This document shows, piece by piece, positions 10,620-20,919 of a stretch of 64,000 nucleotides of DNA. Under the pieces are notes generated by a model. The model did no database searches. It worked only from the letters and a program-made list of their open reading frames with translations, and had not been told where the DNA came from. Position 1 is the stretch's first letter, and each line of letters begins with the position of its first letter. This stretch comes from Oryctolagus cuniculus. Its lineage: Eukaryota; Chordata; Mammalia; Lagomorpha; Leporidae. The stretch lies in assembly GCF_964237555.1 (NCBI RefSeq), contig NC_091437.1:72349168-72413167 (forward strand), given 5' to 3'. Position numbers and translations under genes: made by a program.

Positions 10620-11290
10620 ATCCTGACTTGAGTGCTCCTTTGAGTAAATGCAACATGTTGATTTCTGAAATGTTTGCTAAAATGCTGCGGTTGTTTGGGT
10701 AATTTTCTGTGGCTGCAAAGATGGTCTGGGAGGCCCCACCTAGGTTACTAATATCCTTATGAAAATGCATGAGAATTTACTATCCAGCTGTTAATTTTTT
10801 AATCAAAAAACTGTATCTGTTTTGTATTTTGTTGTTTAAAATAGAAAAAGCAATTAGAGCCTTTTGTGGCCTAATTGCTTGCCAAATGTAACTCGTTTCC
10901 AAACTGAAATGGTCTTGGAGCTATACTACGGCAAGCAGTGTTTGGAACCAGCAAGCTATACTTATTTTTAGCTTTTAAAGCAGCCAAATAGTTTGCCCTC
11001 AATTTTCGCAGGGAAAAAAAAATTGCCCTTCTGGGCTCAGGCCTTGTGTACTGAGTATCTTTATGCTCAGCTATTCCCATCTGAACTCCAAATAGTGGAA
11101 AACGAAGGCTTCTAGTGATTCACTCTTAATAACAGCTTGGCTAGCGCCTGTGCTTATTAAATACCAGTTTCTTAAATTATAACGAAGGACGTAGTTATAG
11201 GCTGAGGGGGATTTAGTCAAGCACATGAAATCAAAAGACATGACCACACTCTGAGTAATTAGGTGGGCCAGGGCTGCCCGCATCAGGTTG
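10620..11290. other. Repeat-free block, candidate conserved non-coding element
   Basis: About 670 bp without any recognisable transposon in an otherwise repeat-laden window. It contains a perfect 10-bp inverted repeat 'aagcaattag' / 'ctaattgctt' (10848-10857 and 10871-10880) whose arms carry homeodomain-type CAATTA/TAATTG cores, plus further AT-rich motifs. It has no coding frame. Regulatory function is inference only. Confidence 0.3.
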
Positions 11291-11714
11291 GAGCCGTGAG
11301 GCGTAGGGTTCTGTGCTTTTGACTTGAGGCTGGATGGTCGGGACTTGAGCCAAGCAAATGATCAGTGTGATTCCAGGTTTGGTTGAGTGGAGGGAGAGGG
11401 GCATGTGTCCCAAGCACTGTGCTCTAGACACTTTGTCTCCTTCCGTCTCATTTTCATTGGCGGGTATTGGGAATCTTGTTGGCCTGGCCGGCTTGGCGGG
11501 CAGAGGCAAGGCACTGCCCAGGGAGTCGCAGAATTGGCCGGCGGCAGCTGTGGACTAACACCAGGTCTGCGTGAACGGCAATCTCACGCCCTTCCACTGC
11601 TGCTTGCTGCTGTTGGTGATGAAGTCCTAGTTGGATCAGGTTTTATCAAAGTTTTACTAGGTTTGAACACATACAGATTTAATGCCTGTTGCCTGTAGAA
11701 ATAGTGACCTAGGG
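11291..11714. other. Unassigned, with a possible MIR/L2 scrap
   Basis: Near 11400-11455 the order 'ccaagcactgtgctctagacactttgtctcc...ctcattttcat' recalls an antisense MIR or L2 end. The rest is unassigned. Confidence 0.3.
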
Positions 11715-11740
11715 GTGTGTGTGTGTGTGTGTGTGTGTGT
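11715..11740. repeat. (GT)n microsatellite
   Basis: Thirteen uninterrupted GT units. It is short but pure enough to be length-variable. Confidence 0.95.
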
Positions 11741-12234
11741 TATCAAGCTTTGATTTTGTTATAGAGGAGTGGACTTTGACATTGACCTTTGGCTTGTGGG
11801 TCTGTTTGCACATATTCAATTTCAAAGTCAGGATGTGGCGGGTCATGGGTCCAACGTGGCTGCCACCGCAAGGCTCTCTCTGCCTTTTGCCTGCCCAGCG
11901 CCTGGGACACTGAGCTGCATGCGCTTGATACTCGAGGCAGGACACAGCGTGTAGATTCCTCAGTGGTGTTGCAGGGTGGCACTTCTTCCCCTGTGTAAAA
12001 ATCTCCAGATCAGAAGTGTGAGAAGACGGGGAGCGAACAGCCCCATTTTGCTTTGGTTGTGCCACGGGTGAATTTGTGTTTGTGAGCGGGCTCCGGGAAG
12101 CGGTGGTTTATTTTGGAGCACTTGGCCTGTGATGCTCTGTCTTCCCTCGCTCACACTTGCTCTGGGTCATGCTTCGCTGGTGAAATGCACACTTTGACCC
12201 ATCCGTATGGAAATTCCAGGGCAGAGGTCAGCAG
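11741..12234. other. No recognisable feature
   Basis: Unassigned sequence with several short overlapping frames on both strands and scattered CpGs. No repeat family or gene recognised. Confidence 0.35.
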
Positions 12235-12470
12235 CCTATTTTCTGGTAGAATAAGGCCAGCTGTGGGCTTTCACGGCCGATGCTCCTGGATTTGAATTTT
12301 TACTCTGTGACTTCCTAGCTGTGTGACAACGGGCCAGGTCCTTGAGGTCTCTGAGCCTTGATTTTCTCATCTGCCAAAGAGAATACTAGCAATGTCTGCC
12401 TCTCCGAGCTGCTGTGGGCCTTTAGGGGTGGTGCCCAGCATGTGTAAGTCTGTGAGTGTAAATTACCTGG
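12235..12470 (+). mobile_element. MIR SINE relic
   Basis: Near full-length MIR order: 'gctcctggatttgaatttttactctgtgacttcctagctgtgtgac', 'tctctgagccttgattttctcatctgcc', 'gagaatactagcaatg', and the 'ggtgcccagcatgtgtaag' 3' part. Confidence 0.78.
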
Positions 12471-13311
12471 TGTGTTTACTGTCTCTCTAAGGTGTCACAT
12501 GCAAAGGACGAGGAAGATGGTTCAAGTTGATGCCAGCATGGGCATCTTCCATGACTTAAGGGAGCTTCCTTTCTCCAGCTCTAGCTCACCTGCAGCATCT
12601 GCCACATTGCCGTCATCTAGCATCTGGGCACGGCCCATGTTTTCCTTGTATCTGGCATCAGGACTCGGGGGCCAAGCACGTGGCCTTTCCTCAGGGATGC
12701 CAGAAGAACCATCTGAGGTGTTCTCACTAAATGCACAGGAATTGGGGCCCTGCACAGCCAGGAGGGCTTTTGTGGTCCCCAAAGCTGTGGTTGCCTAAGT
12801 TCTGCAGTGACAGGGAAGCCTCGGAGGCCCAGCCGTGAGTGACATAGCTGAGTACCCTTCCTGGAGCTGGAAGGAATGCAAAGGCTGGGGAGTCCCCCAG
12901 GGATCTGGATGCCTGGAGAAAACCTCGTGTTTGTGGGAGGGGCCAGGACCCACACTCACTGTTCACCCCATGCTCACTGCTAGAGTGGCTTGGCCTCTGG
13001 ATGCACACAAGGGCTGCCGTTCTCAGTGTATGGGTGCTGCCAGTCTGCAGTGCTGCCCGAGCCTGGCTCTGTAGAGGGGTGCAGACCTGGCGGCAGGCTG
13101 GGCACAGTCAGTGGAGCACGCCAGTGTCCTTGGTGCAGCGTTTATATGTGCTGCTGTCGAGAAGGTGCTCAGAGGTGTTCTGACTGCTCTGTCTGCCACA
13201 GTGGCTGGGCCTGGCCAGTGTTCTGGGCTGCCTGCTGACTGCCTGGGATGTGTATGGACCATCAGTACTATCAATTGCAGCCCAGGATGAAGATGTTAAA
13301 AACTGCATTTG
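12471..13311. other. GC-rich low-repeat region
   Basis: Overlapping frames of 60-112 codons occur in most reading frames of both strands, the pattern of GC-rich non-coding DNA. No exon boundaries or domains are supported. Confidence 0.35.
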
Positions 13312-13420
13312 CTAGATAAGGCAGACTGAGGCACTGGAAAAGGAGTGGAGTCGACCTGGCGAGCCCATGGTTGTGCAGACAGCAGCTGACAAAGCCAGCC
13401 TCTAGGTCTGCCTTGTCCAT
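13312..13420 (-). mobile_element. Possible MIR SINE relic, antisense
   Basis: 'agataaggcagactgaggcactgg' followed by 'cagctgacaaagccagcctctaggtctgcc' follows the antisense MIR order. It is short and diverged. Confidence 0.45.
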
Positions 13421-13799
13421 GCCAGCGGGCCAGGGTCTCCTTGTTGAGAGTGTTGTTAGGAGATCCGAGAATCCTTGCTGTGGGAGGCCCTCTCTTGTAT
13501 GGAGTCCTGGTGTTGGAGCCTTGCACTAAGAGGGTGTCTGTGTGAGACCTGCCCTCCTAGTTAAATTGTGTATGTGAGTGTTGCTGTATGTTTATTACAT
13601 ATGAGGGGGCTATGGGAAGTTTGTGGAAAAATAGAGTCAAAAGGCAAGTTTTATTTTGGTATAGCAATTTTTTTTGGAAATCCAAGTGTAATACTTTCAT
13701 AATACACATTTTTCATGAACAGTTTGAAGAGATCTCATACAAAAATCTGGTTTTCGTTTTTTCTTTTCCTGCCTCCTCTACTTCTGAAAATAAAGGTAA
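13421..13799. other. Unassigned, AT-rich 3' half
   Basis: No feature recognised with certainty. The part at 13590-13750 ('gggaagtttgtggaaaaatagagtcaaaaggc' and 'tttttcatgaacag') has the look of an old DNA-transposon or RTE-type scrap, but I cannot assign it. Confidence 0.3.
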
Positions 13800-13812
13800 A
13801 AAATGTGTAAAG

Positions 13813-14130
13813 GGCCGGCGCCACGGCTCACTAGGCTAATCCTCCGCCTTGCGGCGCCGGCACACCGGGTTCTAGTCCCGGTCGGGGCACCGGATTCTGT
13901 CCCGGTTGCCCCTCTTCCAGGCCAGCTCGCTGCTATGGCCCGGGAGTGCAGTGGAGGATGGCCCAAGTGCTTGGGCCCTGCACCCCATGGGAGACCAGGA
14001 TAAGTACCTGGCTCCTGCCATCGGATCAGCCGGCTGCGGCGGCCATTGGAGGGTGAACCAACGGCAAAATGGAAGACCTTTCTCTCTGTCTCTCTGTCTC
14101 ACTGTCCACTCTGCCTGTCAAAAAAAAAAA
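13813..14130 (+). mobile_element. CSINE2-like SINE, first of an adjacent pair
   Basis: A young GC-rich copy with a tRNA-like head ('ggccggcgccacggctcactaggct') and a pol III B-box-like 'gttctagtcccgg' near 13871. The body ends 'ctgcctgtc' plus oligo(A). The flanks share 'tgtgtaaag' (13804-13812 and 14131-14139), its target duplication. Confidence 0.93.
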
Positions 14131-14151
14131 TGTGTAAAGATAAGGATTTTT

Positions 14152-14489
14152 AGCCGGCGCCGTGGCTCAATAGGCTAATCCTCCACCTTGCGGCGCCGGC
14201 ACACCGGGTTCTAGTCCCGGTTGGGGCGCCGGATTCTGTCCCGGTTGCCCCTCTTCCAGGCCAGCTCTCTGCTATGGCCAGGGAGTGCAGTGGAGGATGG
14301 CCCAGGTGCTTGGGCCCTGCACCCCATGGGAGACCAGGAAAAGCACCTGGCTCCTGGCTCCTGCCATCGGATCAGCGCGCTGCGCCGGCTGCAGCGGCGG
14401 CCATTGGAGGGTGAACCAACGGCAAAAGGAAGACCTTTCTCTCTGTCTCTCTCTCACTGTCCACTCTGCCTGTCAAAAAAAAAAAAAAA
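14152..14489 (+). mobile_element. CSINE2-like SINE, second of an adjacent pair
   Basis: Same orientation and subtype as its neighbour, only 21 bp away, with an 18-base A tail. Its exact 16-bp target repeat 'aaagataaggattttt' (14136-14151 and 14490-14505) overlaps the right-hand target copy of the first SINE. It therefore inserted next to it as an independent event rather than by tandem duplication. Confidence 0.94.
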
Positions 14490-14582
14490 AAAGATAAGGA
14501 TTTTTGTCCTGGAAGGTTGCACTTAGATTGTACTGAGTCCTATAATATAGATGTGGAGCTGAATCTAATTTTCAGTCAACAC

Positions 14583-14910
14583 TGTGTGTGTGTGCATGTT
14601 TGCATATGTACCTGTGTGAGAACACACATGTGCTCATATGTATATGTGTATACATGTACATGTGTATATTCATGCGTGTATATTTTTGTGTATGTGTAAG
14701 TATGTGCATATATATGTGTGTATATGTCTGTATACATGTACTTATATGTGTATCTGTGAGCATGTGCGCACATGTATATGTGTGTATCTGTGTATCTGTC
14801 TGCATGCCCATATATGTGTATGTGGGCTTATATGTGTATCTGTGTATGTATGCGCGTGTGCATGTGTCTATAGATGTGTTTATATGTATATGTGTATGTG
14901 TATGGGTGTG
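14583..14910. repeat. TG/TATG-rich microsatellite field
   Basis: About 330 bp of irregular 'tgtg', 'tatatg' and 'tatctg' units. Cys/Val/Tyr/Met-rich forward frames and His/Thr-rich reverse frames here are artefacts of the repeat. Confidence 0.88.
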
Positions 14911-15017
14911 AGAGAGATTTAATGTTTGAGCTGTTGCTATGTCCTTTTGATGGGTTATGTTTACTGACATTGTTAATAAAACGTGTAAATATTTGTCATG
15001 TAACAAAACTGAACCCA

Positions 15018-15341
15018 GGGGCTGGTGCTGTGGCGCAGTGGGTTAAAGCCCTGGCTGGAGGTGCCAGCATCCCACATGGGCACCAGTTCTAGTCCCACTG
15101 CTCCTCTTCCAATCCAGCTCTCTGCTGTGGCCTGGGGTAGCAGTAGAAGATGGCCCAAGTCCTTGGGCCCCTGCACGCCTGTGGGAGACCCGGAAGAATC
15201 TCCTGGCTCCTGCTTTGGATCAGCACAGCTCCAGCCGTTGTGACCATCTGGGGAGTGAACCAGCAGATGGAAGACCTCTCTCTCTGGCTCTACCTCTCTC
15301 TGTAACTCTGACTTTCAAATAAATAAAATAAATCTTTAAAA
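15018..15341 (+). mobile_element. C-type SINE, full length
   Basis: It has the pol III A-box-like 'ggcgcagtgggttaa' and B-box-like 'gttctagtccc' in the 5' part, the complete body, and the 'ctttcaaataaataaaa' junction with a tail. Near-identical repeats 'aaaactgaaccca' / 'aaaacctgaaccca' (15005-15017 and about 15342-15354) flank it. Confidence 0.92.
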
Positions 15342-15477
15342 AAAACCTGAACCCAAATGTATGAAACTGAAGTGTTATAATGGAGTGGAAGTCTGGGATA
15401 CATAAACAGCAAGAAAGACAAGAGCTGGAGCACCGAGCTACAGAACAAGCACACACAAGAGGAAGAGTCTTCTGAAA

Positions 15478-15705
15478 CAGTGTGGGAGAAGGCATTGATG
15501 TCCCAAGTGCTTGGGTCCCTGGACACATGTAGGAGACTTGGAAGAAGCTCCTGGCTCGTGGCTTCAGATCAGCTCAGCTCTGGCTGTTGCGTTCATTTGG
15601 GTTGTGAACCAACAGAATGGAAGATCTCTTTCTCTCTCTCTCTGGCTCTACCTCTTTCCGTAACTCTGTCTTTCAAATAAATAAAAATAAATCTTTTAAA
15701 AGCAA
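15478..15705 (+). mobile_element. 5'-truncated C-type SINE
   Basis: Begins around 'gtgtgggagaaggcattgatg', then carries the 'ccaagtgcttgggtccctgg' block through to 'tctttcaaataaataaaaa' and an A-rich tail. Confidence 0.85.
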
Positions 15706-15924
15706 AACAAAACCAAAAAACCACTGTGGTCTCACTGGATCCCACCCCAACTCCGTTTGTCTCCAGCGCAATGCGTTATGCAGATATATGAATGGACACC
15801 CATGTGTGTAGAAGTGTATCGGTATAATTTTCTACAGTATTTTTCTCTGCCTTAAACTACACTAAACTTCATCCTGTTCTAGAGTTTCGCAGGCAAATGT
15901 GAGTCTTTTCAAAAGTCCATTGAG

Positions 15925-16228
15925 GGGCAGACGTGTGGTGTAGCAATTAAGATTCAGGTTGTGACTTCTGTGAGTCACATTGGAGCCTGGGTTTGATACC
16001 TAGCTTGGCTCCTGACTTCAGCTTCTTGCTAATGCACAGCCTGGGGGCAGCAAGTGATGACTCAAGTAGTTGGCTCCCTGCCACCCATGTGGAAGACCCG
16101 GATTGAGTTCTCGATTCCCAGCTTTGGCCTCAGCCAGCGGCCATTCCTGGCATTTGAAGAGTAAACCAGTGGATGAGAACTCCCTGTCTGTCTCTGTGAG
16201 TCTCTTAAATAAATAAATTAAAAAATAT
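15925..16228 (+). mobile_element. Diverged C-type SINE
   Basis: Starts 'aggggcagacgtgtggtgtagc', shows 'gagcctgggtttgatacc' at the B-box position and 'gagtaaaccagtggatgag' before the '(aaat)n' tail. It differs strongly from the young copies and represents an older subtype. Confidence 0.8.
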
Positions 16229-16924
16229 GGCGAAATAGAATTAAGGATGATGTGTATTTTCCATCAACTTCTGAAGGTTCCTCATTTGTCCATCTTTATC
16301 TCCAAATCCATGATAACTGTGTATATTCAGGAACGTATTTGACAGGCTATTAATCTGACTGTTCCTTTTCTTGTACACAAAGCTCTTTTAACTATTACTC
16401 TTTGAGATTGGCTTCTATAAATATAGGGTCTTTCATTTAAAACCAAGAAATGGATGTGAAAAAACATTTGGATAGAAGACAGGGAGGATATTTCTATTTT
16501 ATTGTTGGTATCTTAAGAAACCTTTCTTTCTGCAAAGCAACATTTATGCTATCTCAAAAACCTCAAGAAAGAGAAATTAATTGGAGTTCAGCTTCTGGTA
16601 GGACCCTCCAAAGCCTGAAAACCAAGACAGATTCCCAAGAAGAGAACAGAAAAATATGCTCTTCTCCTGGAGGCCTGGGCCTGAGCCTGGCCTTGTGCCC
16701 CTCACTCCTGCTCCCCATCTGCTGGCGTCGTTATAGCATGAAATTCACTTAGCCAAGTCAGCCCTTCCTCACCCTCTTCTTATGGAGGTTGATTTTGCCG
16801 CAGCTTTAATTCTGACGTGTCAGACTTCCAACATCACATGCAGTTGGAACCCTTACCCAGTTTGCAGGTGGGTGTTTTGAGCACATTCGTTACAATTCCT
16901 TCCCTGCCTCAACTTGAATGTGTC
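16229..16924. other. Unassigned region with one ATG-led open frame
   Basis: An ATG-initiated frame of 100 codons lies at 16450-16752 on the plus strand. Its translation is Lys/Ser/Leu-rich with no domain I recognise. No strong Kozak context or splice partners are evident. More likely chance than a gene. Confidence 0.3.
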
Positions 16925-17370
16925 CACATTCACTATGGTTTGAGTATTTGATCCTTCCAAACTCAGGAGCTTAGTACCCACAGTCTTGTGCTAATCACAC
17001 TAGAGGGGTGGAAGTTTGATCCAACTTCAGTGTTTGGAGGTGAGGTGGAGGGTGGGTGTGTCTTTGGGAATTGATTAGATTGTACTAGGCCCTGGTGGAG
17101 CTCCCCCAACAGAATCTTGGTAGCTTGACAAGAGACTATACAAAGGTAAACATGTACAATGCTCCCTTGCCATGTGATGTCCTGTGTCTCTTGCTTGGTG
17201 ATGGTCTGTGCCCCCTTGGGACTGACACCAAGAATGCCATCACCAGAGGTTGAATCAGCTGGACTGCTTGATCTTGGGCTGTGAAGCTCCAGAACCCCGA
17301 GCCAAAGTAAACCTCTTTTTCTTTATAAAGTCGGACTGCCTCAGATATTTCATTATAGGAAAGCTGGTAT
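16925..17370 (+). mobile_element. MaLR-type (MST/MLT) LTR relic
   Basis: The MaLR order is readable: 'ttcactatggtttgagtatttgatcc' near the start, 'gggaattgattagattgta' in the middle, 'ctttgccatgtgatgt'-like promoter-side text near 17165, and the terminal 'aaagtaaacctctttttctttataaa' before 17340. It is ancient, with no internal genes. Confidence 0.65.
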
Positions 17371-17765
17371 GCGTCCCATCCTCCTGTCCACCTGACCATG
17401 GCCGCTTGCTCAAACTCACTATCGTCACACCCTCCATCCACACACGTTCCCTGTTCCCCTCCTTGATGCTGTCTGGCTTGGGGAAGCTACTGAGGACTTG
17501 TGGCAGACCAGGTGAATGGGTGTCTGCTATCAGGACACTTGCTTCCCAGGGTACATTGCCCTGGGGTCCCAGCCAGAACCACTTTCCTGAAATGCTGCTG
17601 CCTGTGATGTTGTCCCACCCCCAGACCCTCATACTTCAACTGCATTCTGCAGTTTGGGAAATGATTTTTGTACCTGTTGTTTATTTCTTGGTCATTGAAA
17701 AATAATTTTTTTTTCAGAAATGCTTTAACATCTCTTATTTTAGCTAATTAATCACATTGTTTTAA
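17371..17765. other. No recognisable feature
   Basis: A forward frame of 151 codons (17250-17705) starts inside the LTR relic and overlaps a 125-codon reverse frame. Neither has recognisable domains. Confidence 0.35.
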
Positions 17766-18082
17766 AAAAGATTTATTTATTTATTTGAAAGTCAGAGTTA
17801 CACACAGAGAGAAGGAGAGACAGAGAGAAAGGGAGAGAGAGGTCTTCCATCTGCTGGTTCACTCCCCAACTGGCTGCCATGTTTGGAGCTGCCCTGATTC
17901 GAAGCTAGGATCCAGGAGCTTCTTCCTTGTTTCGCATGTGGGTTTTCTACTTCTACTGTTTTCCCAGGCCATAGCAGAGAGCTGGATTAGAAGTGGAGCA
18001 GCCGGGACTCTAACTGTTTCCCATATGGGATGGTGGCTCTGCAGGTGGTGGCTTTACCCGCTATGCCACAGTACCACCTCCA
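17766..18082 (-). mobile_element. C-type SINE
   Basis: Starts 'aaaaaagatttatttatttatttg', has the GA-rich block and the full reverse body, with a small internal deletion around 17940 where the product-name block is shortened. Ends 'ctatgccacagtaccacc'. Confidence 0.85.
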
Positions 18083-18180
18083 GATTGTTGTCTTTTGTAC
18101 CTAAGACTACATTTTTGTTTTTTTAAAATAAATTTCCAGTGGGTTTTAAAAGTATTTTTTATTTAAAAATTTTCCCTATG

Positions 18181-18263
18181 GATTTATTTATTTATTTGAA
18201 AGGCAGAGTTGCAGAGAGAGGGAGAGAGTTGGGAGGGAGAGAGGGAGAGGGAGAGGGAGAGCA

Positions 18264-18304
<41 letters not shown>

Positions 18305-18494
18305 ACAGCAAGATTATCTTTCATGATTGCAACCACTATGACTGGGCGGACTGAAAGCAAGAACCTGGAACTCTAGGTATCCCATGTGGTGGCAGGTGCC
18401 CAAGCACTTGGGCCATCTTCTGTTGCTTTCCCAGGTGCATTAGTAGGGAGCTGGATTGAAAGGGGAGCAACTGGGACTCAAACTGGCACTTATG
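18181..18494 (-). mobile_element. C-type SINE with expanded GA tract; left arm of an inverted pair
   Basis: Reverse SINE with an unusually long GAGA/GGGAGA tract (about 18215-18304). Its 5' end meets the 5' side of a plus-strand SINE at about 18495. Confidence 0.82.
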
Positions 18495-18694
18495 GCAGAG
18501 GATGATCGCCCAAGTACTTGGGCCCCTGCCACCCATGTGGAAGACCCAGATGGAGTTCTTGGCTCCTGACTTCAGTCTGGACCAGCCCTGGCCATTGTGG
18601 CCTTTTGGGAAGTGAACCACTGGATGCAAAATCTTTCTCTCTGTTTTCTCCATTGCTCTGCCTTTCAAAATAAGTAAATAAATCTTTAAGAAAA
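18495..18694 (+). mobile_element. 5'-truncated C-type SINE; right arm of an inverted pair
   Basis: Runs forward from 'gcagaggatgatcgcccaag' to 'ctttcaaaataagtaaataa' and an A-rich tail. It abuts the antisense SINE to its left in head-to-head arrangement. Confidence 0.82.
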
Positions 18695-19414
18695 CTAATC
18701 AATTTTAGTTAAATACACCATTAGTGCTCAAAATAAAAAATGATGGAGAAAGTTAATAAGTTTTCCAGTGCTTTTGGTGATGTGTGTCTAATGAGACCTG
18801 TTTAGCCTTCACTTATTTTATTTACATTTGATTTACTTACATTTGGATACTTGACCTGACCAAGAGTGAAAAAATAAGTCACTGCAAAGATGGAGAGAAC
18901 CAGGAAAACTGTTTGTTTAATTGGACTTGAAAAAAACTTTTTTTCATTAAAAGCAAAGTTTTAATGCAGGAGAATTTGTTTTGTTTTGATCCAAAAAACA
19001 GTTTATAATTTTTTTAAAAATAGAAAGTGGTTATTACATTGTATGTTCATAATAAAGGATTTGAAGGCTAACAATGAACAGTGAATTAACTAGGTCAAAC
19101 CAAAGAAGCAGTCACATGGCTGAGCTTCCCAAGGTCCAGGAAATTTGAGAGAACCACTTATAACAACTTTTCATTTTGTGGTCTTTCAACTCACCCTTAA
19201 ATTACAACTCACAATAACATAGAAACTAAAGCTGGAAAGGAAGAGGAGGATGAAGGAGAAAATTAAGAATAACAACCACCACATTCTTGCAGTTTATACT
19301 ATTGAGAGCAGGTTTATTAATAGTCTGGAATATCAAGATAAAATTTGAAAAGTTATTATTTTTAGAATATTTTTAAAATGTGCTTTACTTTGTAGATTTA
19401 ATTATCATGGTATG
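18695..19414. other. Repeat-free AT-rich region
   Basis: About 720 bp with no recognised transposon, RNA gene or open frame. Poly(T/A) runs near 18930 and 19010. A candidate for a conservation check only. Confidence 0.35.
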
Positions 19415-20290
19415 TTACGTTTCCATCGCTGTTACAACAAATGACCACAATGCTGTGAAATCTACTTAAGATGTGGAGACTAGAGAGTCAGTTTACCTTG
19501 CCATCAGGAGTGGTTTAAAAGAACTTTCATTCATATGTGTCACAAGTCCAACATGGGTCTGCCTTAGCTAAAGTCAAGAGGTGGGCAGGACGGAGTTCCT
19601 CTCTGCAGGCCCCAGGGAATGGCCCTTGCCTCTCCCAGCTTTGAAAAGCCTTCTGCATTCTCTAGTCCATGGTCTAATGCAGCAAGAACAGGTCAAGTCC
19701 TCCTTGCACCGCCTCAGTCTTACACCGGCCCTTCTGTCTCTCTCTTCCTGGGATCCCCTTGGAACCACTCAGATAATCCCAGATAGTTCACCTTTTAAAA
19801 TTTTGTAGAAAAATTTATTTATTTTTTTATTAGGGAGGAAGGGAGAGAGAGAGAGAGAAAGAGAAAGAGGAGAGTGAGTTAGTTGTCCCATCTACTGATT
19901 CACTCTCCAAATGCCCAGAATGACCAGGCCTGAGCCAAACTGAAGTTGGGAACCCAGTCTAGGTCTCCCATGTGAGTGTTAGGGACTCAGCTACTTGAGC
20001 TTTCACTTGCTGGTTCCCAGAATGTGCATTAGCAGGAAGCTAGAGTTGTGGGAGCAGGGGTGTGATTCTAACCTAGGCACACTGATATGAGATGTGAGCA
20101 CCCCAAGCAATCTTAACTGTTATGTCAAATGCCTGCTCTACTTTCTTGTCTTAAGGTCATCTGCTTAGCATCCTTAATTTCAATTGCTACATTAATCTAC
20201 ATTTGCTCTGTAATGTGACATATTCATGGGCTCTGGTGTTTAGGGTGTTGGACATCTTTGCAGGCCATTATCATGTCTATTTCACAAGAT
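19415..20290 (-). mobile_element. MLT1-type (MaLR) LTR, split by a SINE
   Basis: Antisense LTR: 'catcgctgttacaacaaatgaccacaa' at the left, 'caagtccaacatgggtctgcc', and 'gataatcccagatagttc' before the SINE. It resumes after 20140 with 'cttaaggtcatctgcttagcatccttaat' and ends 'ggacatctttgcaggccattatc'. The order is complete, so the SINE at 19806-20139 is a later insertion. Confidence 0.7.
19806..20139 (-). mobile_element. Diverged C-type SINE inside the MLT1 LTR
   Basis: T-rich start, GA block (19840-19875) and a reverse body ending 'cttaactgttatgtcaaatgcctgctc'. High divergence marks an old subtype. Confidence 0.72.
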
Positions 20291-20919
20291 ACAGACTTTC
20301 AGTATAGTCTGCAATTCTGAATAGAACTGCAACAGGTAAAAAATTACATGCAAAAACCTTTCTGTATTGATTCCTTTTTCAAGATTTTTGATGATATATA
20401 TGGAATGATAGTTTGACAGAAATATGTTGTTTCAAGAGCTTCTTACCTCTGACCCAAATAGCCATTCTATTCTGGTGGGTTTACAGAGTTGAAGGATTAC
20501 CACCCCCCCCCCCCCAATCCCCTTGATTAGAAAGAGAGAGAGACATGATTAGAGGCCCTAAAGAAAATCATTCCTGGGCAGGTGCATAGAAGGCTTCTAT
20601 CCAGAGGGATGGAGCAGAGGAGAGCTGGGGTCCAGGCAGAACTGAAAAACTCTTCTGTGTACTGAGGTCTGAGGCCCTGGTGGAAGCTGATAGAATGAAC
20701 AATCCTCTCCTGGGTCTTGACTATCTAGAAGATAATTCACTCTAAAACGATTAGAATGTCATACTGTAAAGTGAAGGGAAGCTGTTTGTTAAAGAAAAGA
20801 GAATTCCATGGTGAAATTCTGCCTGGGATGGCTTAATTTTAAGACTGTTCAGTTCCCAGATTGTGTTCTGCTATGAAATCTGCTTGAGCTAAAATGGGGA
20901 CTAGGGATTAGTTTACTCT
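20291..20919. other. Unassigned, with a C13 homopolymer
   Basis: No gene or transposon recognised. An uninterrupted run of 13 C (20503-20515) stands out and is likely length-variable and a sequencing risk. Confidence 0.4.

Noticed and set aside
13815..13890. Functional tRNA gene suggested by A- and B-box-like motifs in SINE heads
   Set aside because: The motifs are the tRNA-derived promoter of C SINEs; no cloverleaf or acceptor stem is present.
14572..15006. 144-codon reverse and 107-codon forward low-complexity frames
   Set aside because: Produced by the TG/TATG repeat field on both strands.
16450..16752. 100-codon ATG-led forward frame
   Set aside because: No domain, no splice partners, composition unremarkable.
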